This document shows, one piece after another, positions 1 to 9,904 of a stretch of 64,000 bases of DNA. Made by a program: the position numbers and the translations under genes. Within the stretch, counting starts at the first letter, position 1. Each line of letters opens with the position of its first letter. The notes below the pieces were generated by a model, which made no database searches, was not told the DNA's origin, and saw only the letters and a program-made list of their open reading frames with translations. The stretch comes from an unicellular cyanobacterium SU3 (lineage in GTDB: Bacteria > Cyanobacteriota > Cyanobacteriia > Cyanobacteriales > Microcystaceae): NCBI GenBank assembly GCA_002172675.1, contig NETF01000043.1, positions 1 through 64,000 of the forward strand, in the 5' to 3' direction.

Positions 1-232
1 TTAAGTCCAATCTTCTATTATATAAAACAAACTTATGTTTAAGGAGGTTTTTTGGGCTGTTTCAACGTAAATTGGCGATCGCAGATTAACGTTTCGCCTC
101 TCTGAAACTGAGTTTGTGATCTACTGAGTTTAGGAAGGCAAGAGGCAAGAGGAAAAAAAATTTTATTTTGATTAAAACTACTTTGGAATTGATTTTCTTT
201 GTTTCCTGTTCCCCGTTGCCTGTTTCCTTGAA

Positions 233-2128
233 TTAAGATTTTGGCCAGACTTTTTTCTTATTAATAGGTTGTTGTTCTCCAGGGGGAACCGTTCTTTCTT
301 CCATAAAGTAAATTTCGAGACTTTCTAACTGTTGTTCAGCAGAATGGTTAGTATTCCATTCCCGAATCAAATAGTCAACAAAATGAGGATAAAGTTTTTG
401 TCCAATGGCACGATTAAGATTAATATAATAGACACGCCATTGAATGGTTTGGTAGAGTTGTCGGCGTTGTTTTAAAGTTGGTTTATCCCAAGAAATAGGC
501 CTCTTTTCATCAAGAAGGTTAATAGTTTTTCCATTCTTTAATTTTCCTATGATAACGTGCCATCCATCATCTAAAGGAGGTGCCGGAGCAAAAATACTCC
601 AAGATTGATCTAAACGAGTTAAATAACCAATAATATTAAGACGTTGAAAAGTACGACGACTTAGAAAATTACGAGTCGATAAAATCCAATCTTTTTTATT
701 ATTATTACGATAGTTTGGATTACGGGCAACTGTTTGATCCACAAACCCTTTCAAATTCCACATCGTTGTTAATAATAATAAGACTAATACTGTAAGATTA
801 AAGGGTACAGAAGAATTGATACTGAGAGGACGAAACTTAAATGGTTTGGTAAAATTACCGGCCACTTTTCGGTTAGACGCAATCATTTGATAAAATTTTG
901 TTCCCCCTTTCATCACTGGTTTCCAACGCAATAAAGGTTCTACAAAAGATAGGATAGGGGACAAACTTACCACATAAGTGATCGCCTCAAATTTATAATG
1001 ACGATTCTCTTGCCAATCTACCACAACCCAAGAATTTTTTTCTAACATATCTTCATAGATAGATTCATAGCCTTGTGCTTCTAGTAAAGGGGTTCTGGGT
1101 AATATTAATAAAGTGCGAATTCCATAAACCACTTTTTTACAAAAACCACAATCTTTATCATAATAAATCGTTAAACCTTGTCTAGATTTAGTCGTAATTT
1201 TTTCTTGTGCTTTATCCCAGACTTCTGTGGGTAATAAAGCTAACCAATTAATGATACTAAGATAACTTAAAACCCCAATATCAAAACATAATTCAAAGCC
1301 AATATGTAAAAGAATAAAAGAAATAATAGCAACACAACGGAAGAAGCTAGTCCGAAAGGGAATCAAAATTAAAAATGGTCCAATCCATTCAAAAACTAAT
1401 GCCCCAAAGGTTAGCATTTGTAAAATAGGAATAGGAAACCCTAATAAAAAATGACCAAATTCTGTGGCATATTGATCAAAATGTAGGGAATAATAAACCG
1501 CATCGCCATCGGGCCACCATAATTCACTTTTCGTTTTATAAGCTGCTGACCAAGTATAGATAAATATAAGTTGTACTATAAAGGCAACCGTTGCTACATT
1601 CATAACCCTTTTTGGCAGAGGTTTCGGGTTAGAATTTAAAGCACTATCAATAGAATAAGCACAACCTAATGGCAAAAACATTGACCAGAAAAGCATCGCT
1701 CTTAAGACATCATCTCCTGCAAAAATTAAAGCAGGATTACGATTTTGCAAAGAAATATTTAATGCCCAAACAGCAATGACAGCTAACCTAGTACGATATC
1801 CAACTAATAAAAATAAACAGATAATAAAAGCAATGATAAATAAGAAAACTTGAAATAATAAACCACCATTGAGTAAATTAAACGACCAATACCAAGGATG
1901 CAGTAAAGAATTATCGGCTGATTTAAAGGCGATAAAAGAACCAAATAAATTAGGGTGTAACGCTTCTATCGGTAATACCCCTTGATCGGTATAATGGGCT
2001 GAAACTCCCCTAAAACGACTAAATAAATCAGCCATTACGACTAAGGCTAAACCCATCCTAAAAATGGCCAGCGATCGCAAATCTAACCCAAAAATATTAG
2101 TTAATTTTGATAACTTTTCTTGATTCAT
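233..2128 (-). CDS. HTTM domain membrane protein fused to a DCC (DUF393) thiol-redox domain
   Basis: The 631-residue product has about ten hydrophobic segments in residues 15-310, matching the HTTM (vitamin K-dependent gamma-carboxylase-like) fold. A DCC-type domain follows: YYDKDCGFC, with the Cys pair at residues 327 and 330, the signature of DUF393 proteins. The tail contains two further hydrophobic stretches and a soluble end rich in Trp and Tyr. HTTM-DCC fusions occur in bacteria, but their substrate is unknown. The cysteine pair suggests thiol-disulfide chemistry coupled to a membrane enzyme; this is inference. It lies 63 bp downstream of an SGNH-like gene on the same strand, so the two are probably co-transcribed. 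The ATG start is preceded by a divergent-free AT-rich spacer. Confidence 0.8.
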   Translation of the reverse strand: MNQEKLSKLTNIFGLDLRSLAIFRMGLALVVMADLFSRFRGVSAHYTDQGVLPIEALHPNLFGSFIAFKSADNSLLHPWYWSFNLLNGGLLFQVFLFIIAFIICLFLLVGYRTRLAVIAVWALNISLQNRNPALIFAGDDVLRAMLFWSMFLPLGCAYSIDSALNSNPKPLPKRVMNVATVAFIVQLIFIYTWSAAYKTKSELWWPDGDAVYYSLHFDQYATEFGHFLLGFPIPILQMLTFGALVFEWIGPFLILIPFRTSFFRCVAIISFILLHIGFELCFDIGVLSYLSIINWLALLPTEVWDKAQEKITTKSRQGLTIYYDKDCGFCKKVVYGIRTLLILPRTPLLEAQGYESIYEDMLEKNSWVVVDWQENRHYKFEAITYVVSLSPILSFVEPLLRWKPVMKGGTKFYQMIASNRKVAGNFTKPFKFRPLSINSSVPFNLTVLVLLLLTTMWNLKGFVDQTVARNPNYRNNNKKDWILSTRNFLSRRTFQRLNIIGYLTRLDQSWSIFAPAPPLDDGWHVIIGKLKNGKTINLLDEKRPISWDKPTLKQRRQLYQTIQWRVYYINLNRAIGQKLYPHFVDYLIREWNTNHSAEQQLESLEIYFMEERTVPPGEQQPINKKKVWPKS

Positions 2129-2191
2129 ACCGATTATCGACTCTTGTTAAAAAGTAATCATTTTAAAATGATATTTTTATGTAATAACTGT

Positions 2192-3130
2192 TTACTGTTT
2201 ACTATTTACTCTATTTATAACAGGTTTTAATTGTTCGGCTAACTGTTCTGATCTCTGTTTTCTAGCTTCAAAAACGAGGTGATGATGAGTATCAGCAAAG
2301 AGACTAGAATCGGTTTTTAAATTGTAATCACTTTTATCATAAACAAGGGGGGCAATTTTACTTAATTTTTTCGTTATGTCCTCCATATTGGATAAGGTTT
2401 TTTCATCTTTACTGGCATAAACCCAAGGCAAAGATAAGATTAAAGTAGCATCTTTGGCTTCAACTTCTCGACGAAACTGTTTAATCCGTTTAACAGCATG
2501 GGGAGAAATAGACTTATGAATTGTCCATTCCCACCATTTTCCTTCGCGGTATTTTACAGTAGAGGGATCACCTCTTTCGGTTAATGGGTCAGAATAGTAT
2601 CCTGTAAAACGGCCTTGTTGAACTAGGTCAACCGTTGATTTGGTGATGGCCCTGAGACTAGGAACTCCTTGCATCCATAGGGTTTCCACTAATTCTTGAG
2701 GAGGGACTTCCCCTAGTCCGGGTCTTCCGATGGCAATACCAAACGGGCCCGAACGTTCCAATAAGCCATCTTTATCCAGTAATATTAAGTCTTCAGGAAT
2801 TAAAAGAACAATATCCCCAGGACGCACCGCCTTGAGAATACTGGGTAAAATAACATTTAAACCCACCGGCCCGTCTAATCCCATGTTGAGGACAGGGATA
2901 CCTAATTTTTCTTCTAAGACTTTAGAGTTGAGGGAATGATGAGCCCCAGAACCCCCTAAAATTAATAAGCGAGGAGAGTCTTTAACCTCTGCTGCTAGGG
3001 ATATTTTCTCAAAATACATTCCCCGTAAGAAGCTTAATTCACCGCCATAATAGACATTATAGACAAAGCCCAATGACCAGGCTGCCGTTGCTGCGATCGC
3101 CCAAGGGGCTAATTTCAAAAGTTTCTGCAT
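2192..3130 (-). CDS. SGNH-hydrolase-like membrane-anchored protein
   Basis: The 312-residue product has an N-terminal hydrophobic segment (residues 8-25) that fits a signal anchor. The block LLILGGSGAHHSLNS at about residues 55-69 resembles block I of SGNH/GDSL-like proteins (G-x-S-x-A with following small residues). It is followed by LNMGLDGPVG and a block on carrying out acts at the cell surface is only inferred from the anchor. A DTHHH motif near residue 280 could supply a catalytic Asp/His. The family assignment is by motif and is tentative. It is the first gene of a probable pair with the HTTM-DCC gene and is divergent from the membrane protein at 3190. Confidence 0.55.
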   Translation of the reverse strand: MQKLLKLAPWAIAATAAWSLGFVYNVYYGGELSFLRGMYFEKISLAAEVKDSPRLLILGGSGAHHSLNSKVLEEKLGIPVLNMGLDGPVGLNVILPSILKAVRPGDIVLLIPEDLILLDKDGLLERSGPFGIAIGRPGLGEVPPQELVETLWMQGVPSLRAITKSTVDLVQQGRFTGYYSDPLTERGDPSTVKYREGKWWEWTIHKSISPHAVKRIKQFRREVEAKDATLILSLPWVYASKDEKTLSNMEDITKKLSKIAPLVYDKSDYNLKTDSSLFADTHHHLVFEARKQRSEQLAEQLKPVINRVNSKQ

Positions 3131-3189
3131 AATCCTTTAACATGGTATAACATTGTCTCAGTTTAGCTAATAAAAGCCGTTTAATAAAA

Positions 3190-5019
3190 ATGATTAGATA
3201 TGGATTATCTTGGTTTATTATAGGTGCTGGTGTCGTTTTTTCTTTGTTTTTATTGGGTCAAGTTCCTGAGGGGGTTTATTTTAGTGGAGATGGTGGTCTT
3301 AAGGCTTTATTAGCGCAACAATTAGCTGAGGGAAGTTTAAGCATTGATTTGATCAAGCCTGATGCTGAGTGGGTTCGTCAACTGTGGAAAGATGGGTTAT
3401 ATCCTTACGAAGAACCCTTTGTTTACTATTTGAATGATCGTTATTATATTACCTTTCCTTATCCTTTTTCTCTCATTACCGCCCCTTTTTATGGGTTGTT
3501 GGGGGAGAGGGGTTTGTATTTGATTCCTTTGGTTGCTACTTGGTTAATTTGGATTAGTTGTAACTTCTATTGTCGTTATTTAAAATTGAGTCCATTTCAG
3601 CAATGTTTGGCTATTTTTCTTTTAGTTTTTGCTTCTAATTTAACCTTATACAGTGGGATGTATTGGGAACATACTTTGGCTGTTCTCTTTTGTTTCATTG
3701 GGATGATCGTCTTATTAGTCCCCAAGGAATCAGTGACGATAAAAGAAGCAATTTTAAGTGGTTTTTTTGTTGGTTTATCTGCTTGGATACGTTCAGAATT
3801 TTTAGCGATGATTGCTACTTTGACCTTTTTAGTAGGAATCATGACCATTTTAAAATTCCTGACCATTAATCAAGAGTCTAGTCAGTCTAATCTGGCCAAT
3901 AAGCTGAAGTTAAACAAACTCTTATATTTAGGGGATAAGGGATGGATTTTTATTTTAGTTATGTATGCCACTATTGGATTGTTTTTTATTAGTAATAAAT
4001 TAATTTATGGTCATTTCCTAGGAATTCATGCCCTACAAATTGTTGAGGAATTTTCTATAATTAGACGGTTAACTGAAGCTTGGGAGAGTTTTCTAGAGAT
4101 TATCGTAACGTTTTTTGAGTATTTTCCTGTTGCCTGTTTTTCTTTACTTTACTTATTATTATTTCTAATTATAAAAAGCTTTCAGCAGAAAATACCGAGA
4201 ATTATTTTGACGGCTTTAATTATCTTTTCTGTGATCACTAGCTTCTATTGGGTTAATACTCATGGATTAGCAGAAATCAAGCTGTTTATTAAAACCTATG
4301 GAATTTTAGTTATCTTATCAGCCATCTGGTTATTTTTAAGTAGAAAGGAAAATATTAATATTAATCAAAAAATGGCTTTTGTTTATATCATGAGCTTATT
4401 ATTCACTACTGGAGTCGCTTTATTAGTGGATTCTGGTTCCGATGAGATTGCTGTAGGAGGAAAACAGTGGGGACAGCGGTACCTATTAATTTTATTGCCT
4501 TTTTTCTCAATTATGATTGTCCAACAGTTGAAATTTTTTCTAGATAACTCAAAATCTTTACTTAAATATTATACAATTTTCTTATTTTCAATATTCTTGA
4601 TACTTGGATTACATAAGAATATTTATTTAGGAACTGTCTTTTTCCAGAAAACTCATACAGGAGTTGCTCCTGCGATTGAATTTTTAGCTAATGATTCTCG
4701 TCAAGTTGTGGTCGTTTCTCATCAATATGCAGCCCAGTTATTAGAATCTCCTTTGAGAAAAGATAAACTCTTTTTTCGTGTCGATCAACCAGATAATTTA
4801 GTGAAACTAGGTCAGACTTTAATCAAGAATAATCAATCAGAGTTTATTTATGTTTGTTATCCTTATCGTAAGTGTGAAATTCCCGATTCACCCTCTAAAG
4901 AATTTACAACACAAAATAATGAAAACTCTAGTTTTCAAATTATCTTTAATTCTTTAGGAGATAAAGGCAGATATACTATGTATGAAGGAAAACTGATCTC
5001 TAACAATTCAGTTGACTAA
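3190..5019 (+). CDS. polytopic membrane protein, probable GT-C type glycosyltransferase
   Basis: The 609-residue product has about twelve hydrophobic helices. An early soluble loop carries FSGDGGLKALLAQQ and WKDGLYPYEEPFVYYLNDRYY. Acidic residues in the first extracytoplasmic loop followed by many helices is the layout of GT-C enzymes that use polyprenyl-phosphate sugars. No family signature is strong enough to name a substrate. The start at 3190 lies 59 bp from the divergent SGNH-like gene, so promoters for both must sit in 3131-3189. The cupin and aminotransferase downstream suggest a sugar-related locus, although a 90-bp gap separates them. Confidence 0.55.
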   Translation: MIRYGLSWFIIGAGVVFSLFLLGQVPEGVYFSGDGGLKALLAQQLAEGSLSIDLIKPDAEWVRQLWKDGLYPYEEPFVYYLNDRYYITFPYPFSLITAPFYGLLGERGLYLIPLVATWLIWISCNFYCRYLKLSPFQQCLAIFLLVFASNLTLYSGMYWEHTLAVLFCFIGMIVLLVPKESVTIKEAILSGFFVGLSAWIRSEFLAMIATLTFLVGIMTILKFLTINQESSQSNLANKLKLNKLLYLGDKGWIFILVMYATIGLFFISNKLIYGHFLGIHALQIVEEFSIIRRLTEAWESFLEIIVTFFEYFPVACFSLLYLLLFLIIKSFQQKIPRIILTALIIFSVITSFYWVNTHGLAEIKLFIKTYGILVILSAIWLFLSRKENININQKMAFVYIMSLLFTTGVALLVDSGSDEIAVGGKQWGQRYLLILLPFFSIMIVQQLKFFLDNSKSLLKYYTIFLFSIFLILGLHKNIYLGTVFFQKTHTGVAPAIEFLANDSRQVVVVSHQYAAQLLESPLRKDKLFFRVDQPDNLVKLGQTLIKNNQSEFIYVCYPYRKCEIPDSPSKEFTTQNNENSSFQIIFNSLGDKGRYTMYEGKLISNNSVD

Positions 5020-5108
5020 AATCAAGTTTATGTTTAAATTCGACATTAACCAAACAAGCTGATACAATTTAAAATGGAGGCTAGTTTTTCCTTATTAAAC
5101 TTAATATC

Positions 5109-5564
5109 ATGATTCAACAAACCAATACTCAAACCATGATCGAAGAAATTACTTATAATGGTCAAGTATTAGCCATTATTCTTCCTTCTGAGTTTCGTCA
5201 ACCAGGAATTCATTTTTTCACTCCTGATAGTTTTTCCCAACAACTTGCTTACATGAGACATCCTGAAGGAAAAATCATTAAACCTCACATTCATAGACAA
5301 GTTCGTCGGGAAGTTTTTTATACTCAAGAAGTTTTACTAATAAAAAAGGGTAAACTTCGGGTTGATTTTTATAATGATGACCAAGATTATTTAGAAAGTC
5401 GTATTTTGCAAGCAGGGGATGTTATTCTGTTAATTAAAGGGGGTCATGGATTTGAAGTATTAGAAGAATTAGAAATGATTGAAGTTAAACAGGGTCCCTA
5501 TGTTGGAGATAACGATAAAGTTCGTTTTTCAGGTATTGATGGAAGTGAAGCTGATGTAAAATAA
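5109..5564 (+). CDS. cupin-fold protein, possible sugar-nucleotide isomerase-like
   Basis: The 151-residue product has the two cupin blocks: KPHIHRQVRREVFYTQEVLLIKKGKLRVDF (written here only as the H-x-H start and the Y-T-Q-E stretch, residues 59-80) and LQAGDVILLIKGGHGFEV near residue 100. These supply the usual metal-binding His residues. Length fits a single-domain cupin of the WxcM/FdtA-like type that often accompanies DegT aminotransferases. The gene ends 47 bp before such an aminotransferase, so the two probably work on the same sugar. Exact reaction is not determined. Confidence 0.6.
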   Translation: MIQQTNTQTMIEEITYNGQVLAIILPSEFRQPGIHFFTPDSFSQQLAYMRHPEGKIIKPHIHRQVRREVFYTQEVLLIKKGKLRVDFYNDDQDYLESRILQAGDVILLIKGGHGFEVLEELEMIEVKQGPYVGDNDKVRFSGIDGSEADVK

Positions 5565-5611
5565 AACCTGAGATTCAATCAATAACAATTCATCTTTAAA
5601 ATATAATTATT

Positions 5612-6730
5612 ATGGCTGACTTTATCCCTGTTAATGAACCTTTACTCGATGGTAATGAGAAACAATATTTAAACGAGTGTATTGATACCGGTTGGATTTC
5701 TTCAGAAGGCCCTTTTGTCAAAAAGTTTGAAGCAGAATTTGCTCAAACCGTCGGTAGAAAACACGCAATTACTGTCTGTAATGGTTCTGTTGCTTTAGAT
5801 GCTGCGGTGGTGGCCTTAAACATCCACCCAGGGGATGAGGTCATTTTACCTACTTTTACTATTATATCCTGCGGTGCAGCTATTGTCAGGGCTGGAGGTA
5901 TTCCTGTGGTGGTAGACTGTGACCCCCTAACCTGGAATATGGATATCAGTCAAATAGAAGGCAAAATTACTCCAAAGACAAAAGCAATTATGGTGGTACA
6001 TATCTATGGTCTACCAGTGGATATGAACCCTGTATTAGAAATTGCTGATAAATATGGCTTAAAAATTATCGAAGATGCAGCAGAAATGCACGGACAAACC
6101 TATCGGGGTAAACCTTGTGGTAGTTTTGGGGATATTAGTACCTTTAGCTTTTATCCTAACAAGCACGTTACCACAGGGGAAGGGGGAATGATTGTCACTG
6201 ATGATGACAGTTTAGCCGAAAAATGTCGCTCTTTGCGAAACCTTTGTTTTCAACCGAAAAGGCGGTTTATTCATGAAGAACTAGGCTGGAATTTTCGCTT
6301 TACTAACTTGCAAGCTGCGGTAGGGTTAGCACAATTAGAAAGGTTATCAGAATTTGTGCAACGAAAGCGCAAAATGGGGGCTATTTATACAGAATTGTTA
6401 TCAAATATTCCTCAATTAGAATTACCTCTCATTAAAACTGATTACGCAGAGAATATTTATTGGGTTTATGGGATGGTTATCAAAGATGAAGTTCCTTTTG
6501 ATGCAGCAGAAGCAATGCAACGGTTACGGGAGAAAAAAATAGGAACCCGTCCCTTTTTCTGGGGAATGCACGAACAGCCGGTATTCCATAAAATGGGATT
6601 ATTAAAAGACGTTTCTTGTCCCGTATCAGAAAGATTATCCCGTCGAGGGTTTTATATTCCCAGTGGGTTAGCATTAACAGAAGACCAAATGAAACAAGTC
6701 GTCATCGCTGTTAAAGAAGTGTTTAACTAA
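5612..6730 (+). CDS. DegT/DnrJ/EryC1/StrS family PLP-dependent sugar aminotransferase
   Basis: The 372-residue product is full length for the family. It begins IPVNEPLLDGNEKQYL and carries the substrate/PLP region CNGSVALDAAVVAL near residue 57. The cofactor Asp sits in IIEDAAEMHG (D155), and the PLP-binding Lys in FSFYPNKHVTTGEGGM (K184). Such enzymes transfer an amino group to a keto-sugar nucleotide, for example in perosamine-type sugars for lipopolysaccharide or exopolysaccharide. It follows the cupin gene by 47 bp. The sequence resembles GDP-perosamine synthases, but substrate cannot be fixed from sequence alone. Confidence 0.85.
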   Translation: MADFIPVNEPLLDGNEKQYLNECIDTGWISSEGPFVKKFEAEFAQTVGRKHAITVCNGSVALDAAVVALNIHPGDEVILPTFTIISCGAAIVRAGGIPVVVDCDPLTWNMDISQIEGKITPKTKAIMVVHIYGLPVDMNPVLEIADKYGLKIIEDAAEMHGQTYRGKPCGSFGDISTFSFYPNKHVTTGEGGMIVTDDDSLAEKCRSLRNLCFQPKRRFIHEELGWNFRFTNLQAAVGLAQLERLSEFVQRKRKMGAIYTELLSNIPQLELPLIKTDYAENIYWVYGMVIKDEVPFDAAEAMQRLREKKIGTRPFFWGMHEQPVFHKMGLLKDVSCPVSERLSRRGFYIPSGLALTEDQMKQVVIAVKEVFN

Positions 6731-6745
6731 AGTTATGTTAAATTT

Positions 6746-7387
6746 ATGTTATTAACCTTACAACAATTAGAAATTCCTCCCGGCGATCGCTTAATATTAA
6801 CAGCTTTAAAATGGCAAGATTATGAGCAAATTTTAGGAGAATTGGGAGAACACCGCTCCCTTCGTTTATCTTATAGTCAGGGGACTTTAGAAATTATGAC
6901 CCCTTTATTTATTCATGAAAATACTAAGATTTTGATAGGAGATTTAGTCAAAATTCTTTTAGATGAATTAGACTTAGATTATGAAGCAGCCGGATCGACA
7001 ACTTTTAAAAGTCAAACAATGGATCGAGGGGTTGAACCTGATGAGTCTTTTTATATTGATAATTGTACTAAAATTCGAGGCAAACAAAGGATTAATTTAG
7101 ACATCGATCCTCCTCCAGATTTAGCTATTGAAATTGACATAACCAATCGTACTTTATTTAATAATTACGAAGCGTTAAGAGTTCCTGAACTATGGCGATA
7201 TAATGGAGAAAGATTAGAGATTAATATTATACAAAATGGTCGATATGTTACCACAGATACAAGTTATATCTTTCCACAATTTTATCTTATTCACAAGATT
7301 CCAGAAACTTTAAAAATAGCAAAACAAATAGGTAGTGCAAAAGCTTTAAAACAGTTTAGAAAATGGGTAGAACAAATAATTACATAA
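6746..7387 (+). CDS. Uma2 family (DUF820) endonuclease-like protein
   Basis: The 213-residue product has the Uma2 layout: a beta-rich start with LEIMTPLFIHE, then PDESFYI near residue 93, and PDLAIEIDITN near residue 129. The PD and E-x-D residues match the PD-(D/E)XK nuclease-like core of this family. These proteins are very abundant in cyanobacteria and their function is unknown; nuclease activity is predicted from fold only. It sits 15 bp after the aminotransferase and converges with a second Uma2 gene 7 bp away. Confidence 0.8.
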   Translation: MLLTLQQLEIPPGDRLILTALKWQDYEQILGELGEHRSLRLSYSQGTLEIMTPLFIHENTKILIGDLVKILLDELDLDYEAAGSTTFKSQTMDRGVEPDESFYIDNCTKIRGKQRINLDIDPPPDLAIEIDITNRTLFNNYEALRVPELWRYNGERLEINIIQNGRYVTTDTSYIFPQFYLIHKIPETLKIAKQIGSAKALKQFRKWVEQIIT

Positions 7388-7394
7388 GTTATCT

Positions 7395-7973
7395 TTATAT
7401 CTTTGGTGGTAACATAGCTTGAATTGATAAACTAATTTGAGGAAATTTTAATAAATTTATCTCTTCTTCTTCTTTTAAAATAAAGCAATTTGTATATCCT
7501 TCTGAAGTTGGTTCACGAAAAATATTTAACCGTCTATTATTAACATCCAATACCCAATAATCTATAATACTTGACTTAGCATAAGCTTGAGATTTGACAG
7601 TTAAATCATAATCCAAACTGCTATCAGCAACTTCAATAATTAAATGAATGTCTGAAGGGTTCGGATGATGTTCAAAATAATCTAAGGAGTCAGGAATAAC
7701 TACAATAATATCAGGTTCAGGTTCTGAATAATCATTTAAAGTAATGGGATCTTGCGTATAAATAGCAGCTTGGTTATTTAGCAAATTTTCTAACAGTTTT
7801 GTAGTTCGTCTTGTTGCAACTGTATGAGAAGTTCCTTTCGCTGCCATACGAATAATTTGTCCTTCTAATAATTCCAGTTTTTCCGTTGGATGTAATACGC
7901 CAATTTTCGTCAGATAATGATATTCTTTAACAGTCCAGAGACGAAGTTTTTGGGTATTTTTTATGGTCTGCAT
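7395..7973 (-). CDS. Uma2 family (DUF820) endonuclease-like protein
   Basis: The 192-residue product shows the common Uma2 pattern: EKLELLEGQIIRMAAKGTSH early, then SEPEPDIIVV near residue 100, LIIEVADSSLDYD, and Lys/Tyr followed by IIDYWVLDVNNRRLNIFREP. The D, E and K positions match the PD-(D/E)XK core. It is only distantly similar to the neighbouring Uma2 gene, so the pair is not a recent duplication. Function in the cell is unknown. Confidence 0.85.
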   Translation of the reverse strand: MQTIKNTQKLRLWTVKEYHYLTKIGVLHPTEKLELLEGQIIRMAAKGTSHTVATRRTTKLLENLLNNQAAIYTQDPITLNDYSEPEPDIIVVIPDSLDYFEHHPNPSDIHLIIEVADSSLDYDLTVKSQAYAKSSIIDYWVLDVNNRRLNIFREPTSEGYTNCFILKEEEEINLLKFPQISLSIQAMLPPKI

Positions 7974-8046
7974 ATAGTTAATACTCTTAATTTCAATTGA
8001 AAACAGTCATATTATTGATTATATCTAATATTTAATTTAATTTAAT

Positions 8047-9855
8047 TTAAACTCGTTTTCTGCTTAATTTTTTTAACCACAATCCACCTACAACTGCAAC
8101 GGTTAATGATACAAACCCAGTGATAGACTGTAATAATAAAAAGCCACCAACAGCAAACATACTGCCAAACATCACTAAAATGGCTGCGATTACTTTTGAC
8201 ATATCATTGCTTAAGTTTTGTGCTGGTTTTAACCCTGTTTTATCTTGTTGATGTTGCCAACCAATGCCCCCAGGACGAACTTTTGTATAAAAATTCAATA
8301 AGGTTTCTTCATCTTCGGGAGGCGTTAAATACATCACTGTTATCCATACCACTGCCGTCATCACAGAAATACCTAATAATCGCCAACCAAAGTCTGGAAA
8401 AATATTATTAACGTCAGGATTAATCGTGGTAATTAAACCAATCAAAAACCCTGCCACCATTGCTGATAACTCCGCCGCTGCATTAATTCGCCACCAAAAC
8501 CAGCGTAAAATTAACACCAGTCCCGGACCCGTTCCAATGGCAATTACTAACCGAAATACCGTCCTTACATCCGTGGCATAAAAAGCAGCAATTGACCCTA
8601 AAACCGTCACTAAAACTGATGCTAATCTCACTGCATTGGTTAACTCTCGATCTGAAGCTTCAGGACGGAGAAAACGACCATATAAATCATTAGTTAAATA
8701 AGAAGCACCCCAATTAATGGATGTAGAAATGGTACTCATAAAAGCAGCAATTAAAGAAGCCACCACTAACCCTAAAACCACCGAAGGTAAATAAGTTAAC
8801 ATTAGAGTAGGATAAGCCAGTTCAGGATCTTCTAAATTGGGTAATAAAACCATTGCTGCTAATGCTGTAACAATCCATGGCCAAGTTCTAACAACGTAAT
8901 TAAGAATATTAAAAAACCATGTGGCTTTTTCTGCTTCTTTTGTAGCTTCTTCTCCTTCCCCTCTAACCGCTAATAATCTTTGCACAAATTCTCCACCCCC
9001 ATCACTGCGACGAAACGACCACCACTGCACGAAAATATAAGCCGAAAATGTTGTCGCTGTAATGCCAGCAGCATCATTCCAAGTAAAGCTTAAACCTCCA
9101 TTATGAGTAATAGGAATAAACGATAAAACATCAAAATTCGTTATTTCTTGAACATTAGGGATTAATTGGTGCATCCCCCCTACATCATTCACCGCAATAA
9201 TAGCCACTAATGCAGCGCCCAATAATCCTAAGAAAAACTGAAAAAAGTCCGTAACCACCACACCCCAAAGGCCTGAAGCCCCAGTATAAATAAGAACAAA
9301 GACACTTAAAGCGATGACTGTCCAGAGTTTAGTCGCATCTCCAGGATTAAACCCCAAACTTTGCCATAACTGCAGGGCATCTACCACCTTAACCATGGCT
9401 AACATGGCGTAGCCGATACCGATACAATTGATAGGAACCGCAAACAAAAAGGCTTTAGTTCCGCGCAAAATGGCTGCTGTAGTCCCACCGTAACGCAATT
9501 CTGTTAATTCAGCGTCTGTGAGCATTTCTGAGCGTCTCCATAGCCCTGAAAAGACGTAAATCAAAACAATATGGGCAATGCCAAAACTCCACCATTCCCA
9601 GTTTCCGGCAATTCCTCGTGAGGCGACTACACCACAGATATATAAAGGGGTATCGATAGAAAAAGTCGTAGCGGCCATGCTGGTTCCCGCTAACCACCAA
9701 GGAAGATTTCTCCCAGCAATCAATAAATCCAAAGGATTTTGGAAATTTTTTTCTTGAGATTTTTTAGATTTTGTTTCTCTATGGGACAACAATAACCCCA
9801 AGGCCATCGTCGCAAAGAGATATATTAAGACAATAATCCAATCTATAAGCTGCAT
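8047..9855 (-). CDS. sodium:solute symporter (SSS) family transporter
   Basis: The 602-residue product has about fourteen hydrophobic helices and the SSS hallmark near the start: LLIAGRNLPWWLAGTSMAATTFSIDTP split over residues 45-70, including the conserved G-R-x-L-P-W-W. Later segments such as AAFMSTISTSINWGASYL (about residue 360) match the Na2-site helix of the family, with adjacent Ser/Thr residues. It should couple Na+ entry to uptake of a small solute across the cytoplasmic membrane; substrate is unknown. The start is 49 bp from a divergent glycosyltransferase gene, so this short gap must hold both promoters. Confidence 0.85.
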   Translation of the reverse strand: MQLIDWIIVLIYLFATMALGLLLSHRETKSKKSQEKNFQNPLDLLIAGRNLPWWLAGTSMAATTFSIDTPLYICGVVASRGIAGNWEWWSFGIAHIVLIYVFSGLWRRSEMLTDAELTELRYGGTTAAILRGTKAFLFAVPINCIGIGYAMLAMVKVVDALQLWQSLGFNPGDATKLWTVIALSVFVLIYTGASGLWGVVVTDFFQFFLGLLGAALVAIIAVNDVGGMHQLIPNVQEITNFDVLSFIPITHNGGLSFTWNDAAGITATTFSAYIFVQWWSFRRSDGGGEFVQRLLAVRGEGEEATKEAEKATWFFNILNYVVRTWPWIVTALAAMVLLPNLEDPELAYPTLMLTYLPSVVLGLVVASLIAAFMSTISTSINWGASYLTNDLYGRFLRPEASDRELTNAVRLASVLVTVLGSIAAFYATDVRTVFRLVIAIGTGPGLVLILRWFWWRINAAAELSAMVAGFLIGLITTINPDVNNIFPDFGWRLLGISVMTAVVWITVMYLTPPEDEETLLNFYTKVRPGGIGWQHQQDKTGLKPAQNLSNDMSKVIAAILVMFGSMFAVGGFLLLQSITGFVSLTVAVVGGLWLKKLSRKRV

Positions 9856-9904
9856 GGTTTAAATTTAGGTTATTTTATTTAAAGTTTGGTTGTGAGGATT
9901 TTCT

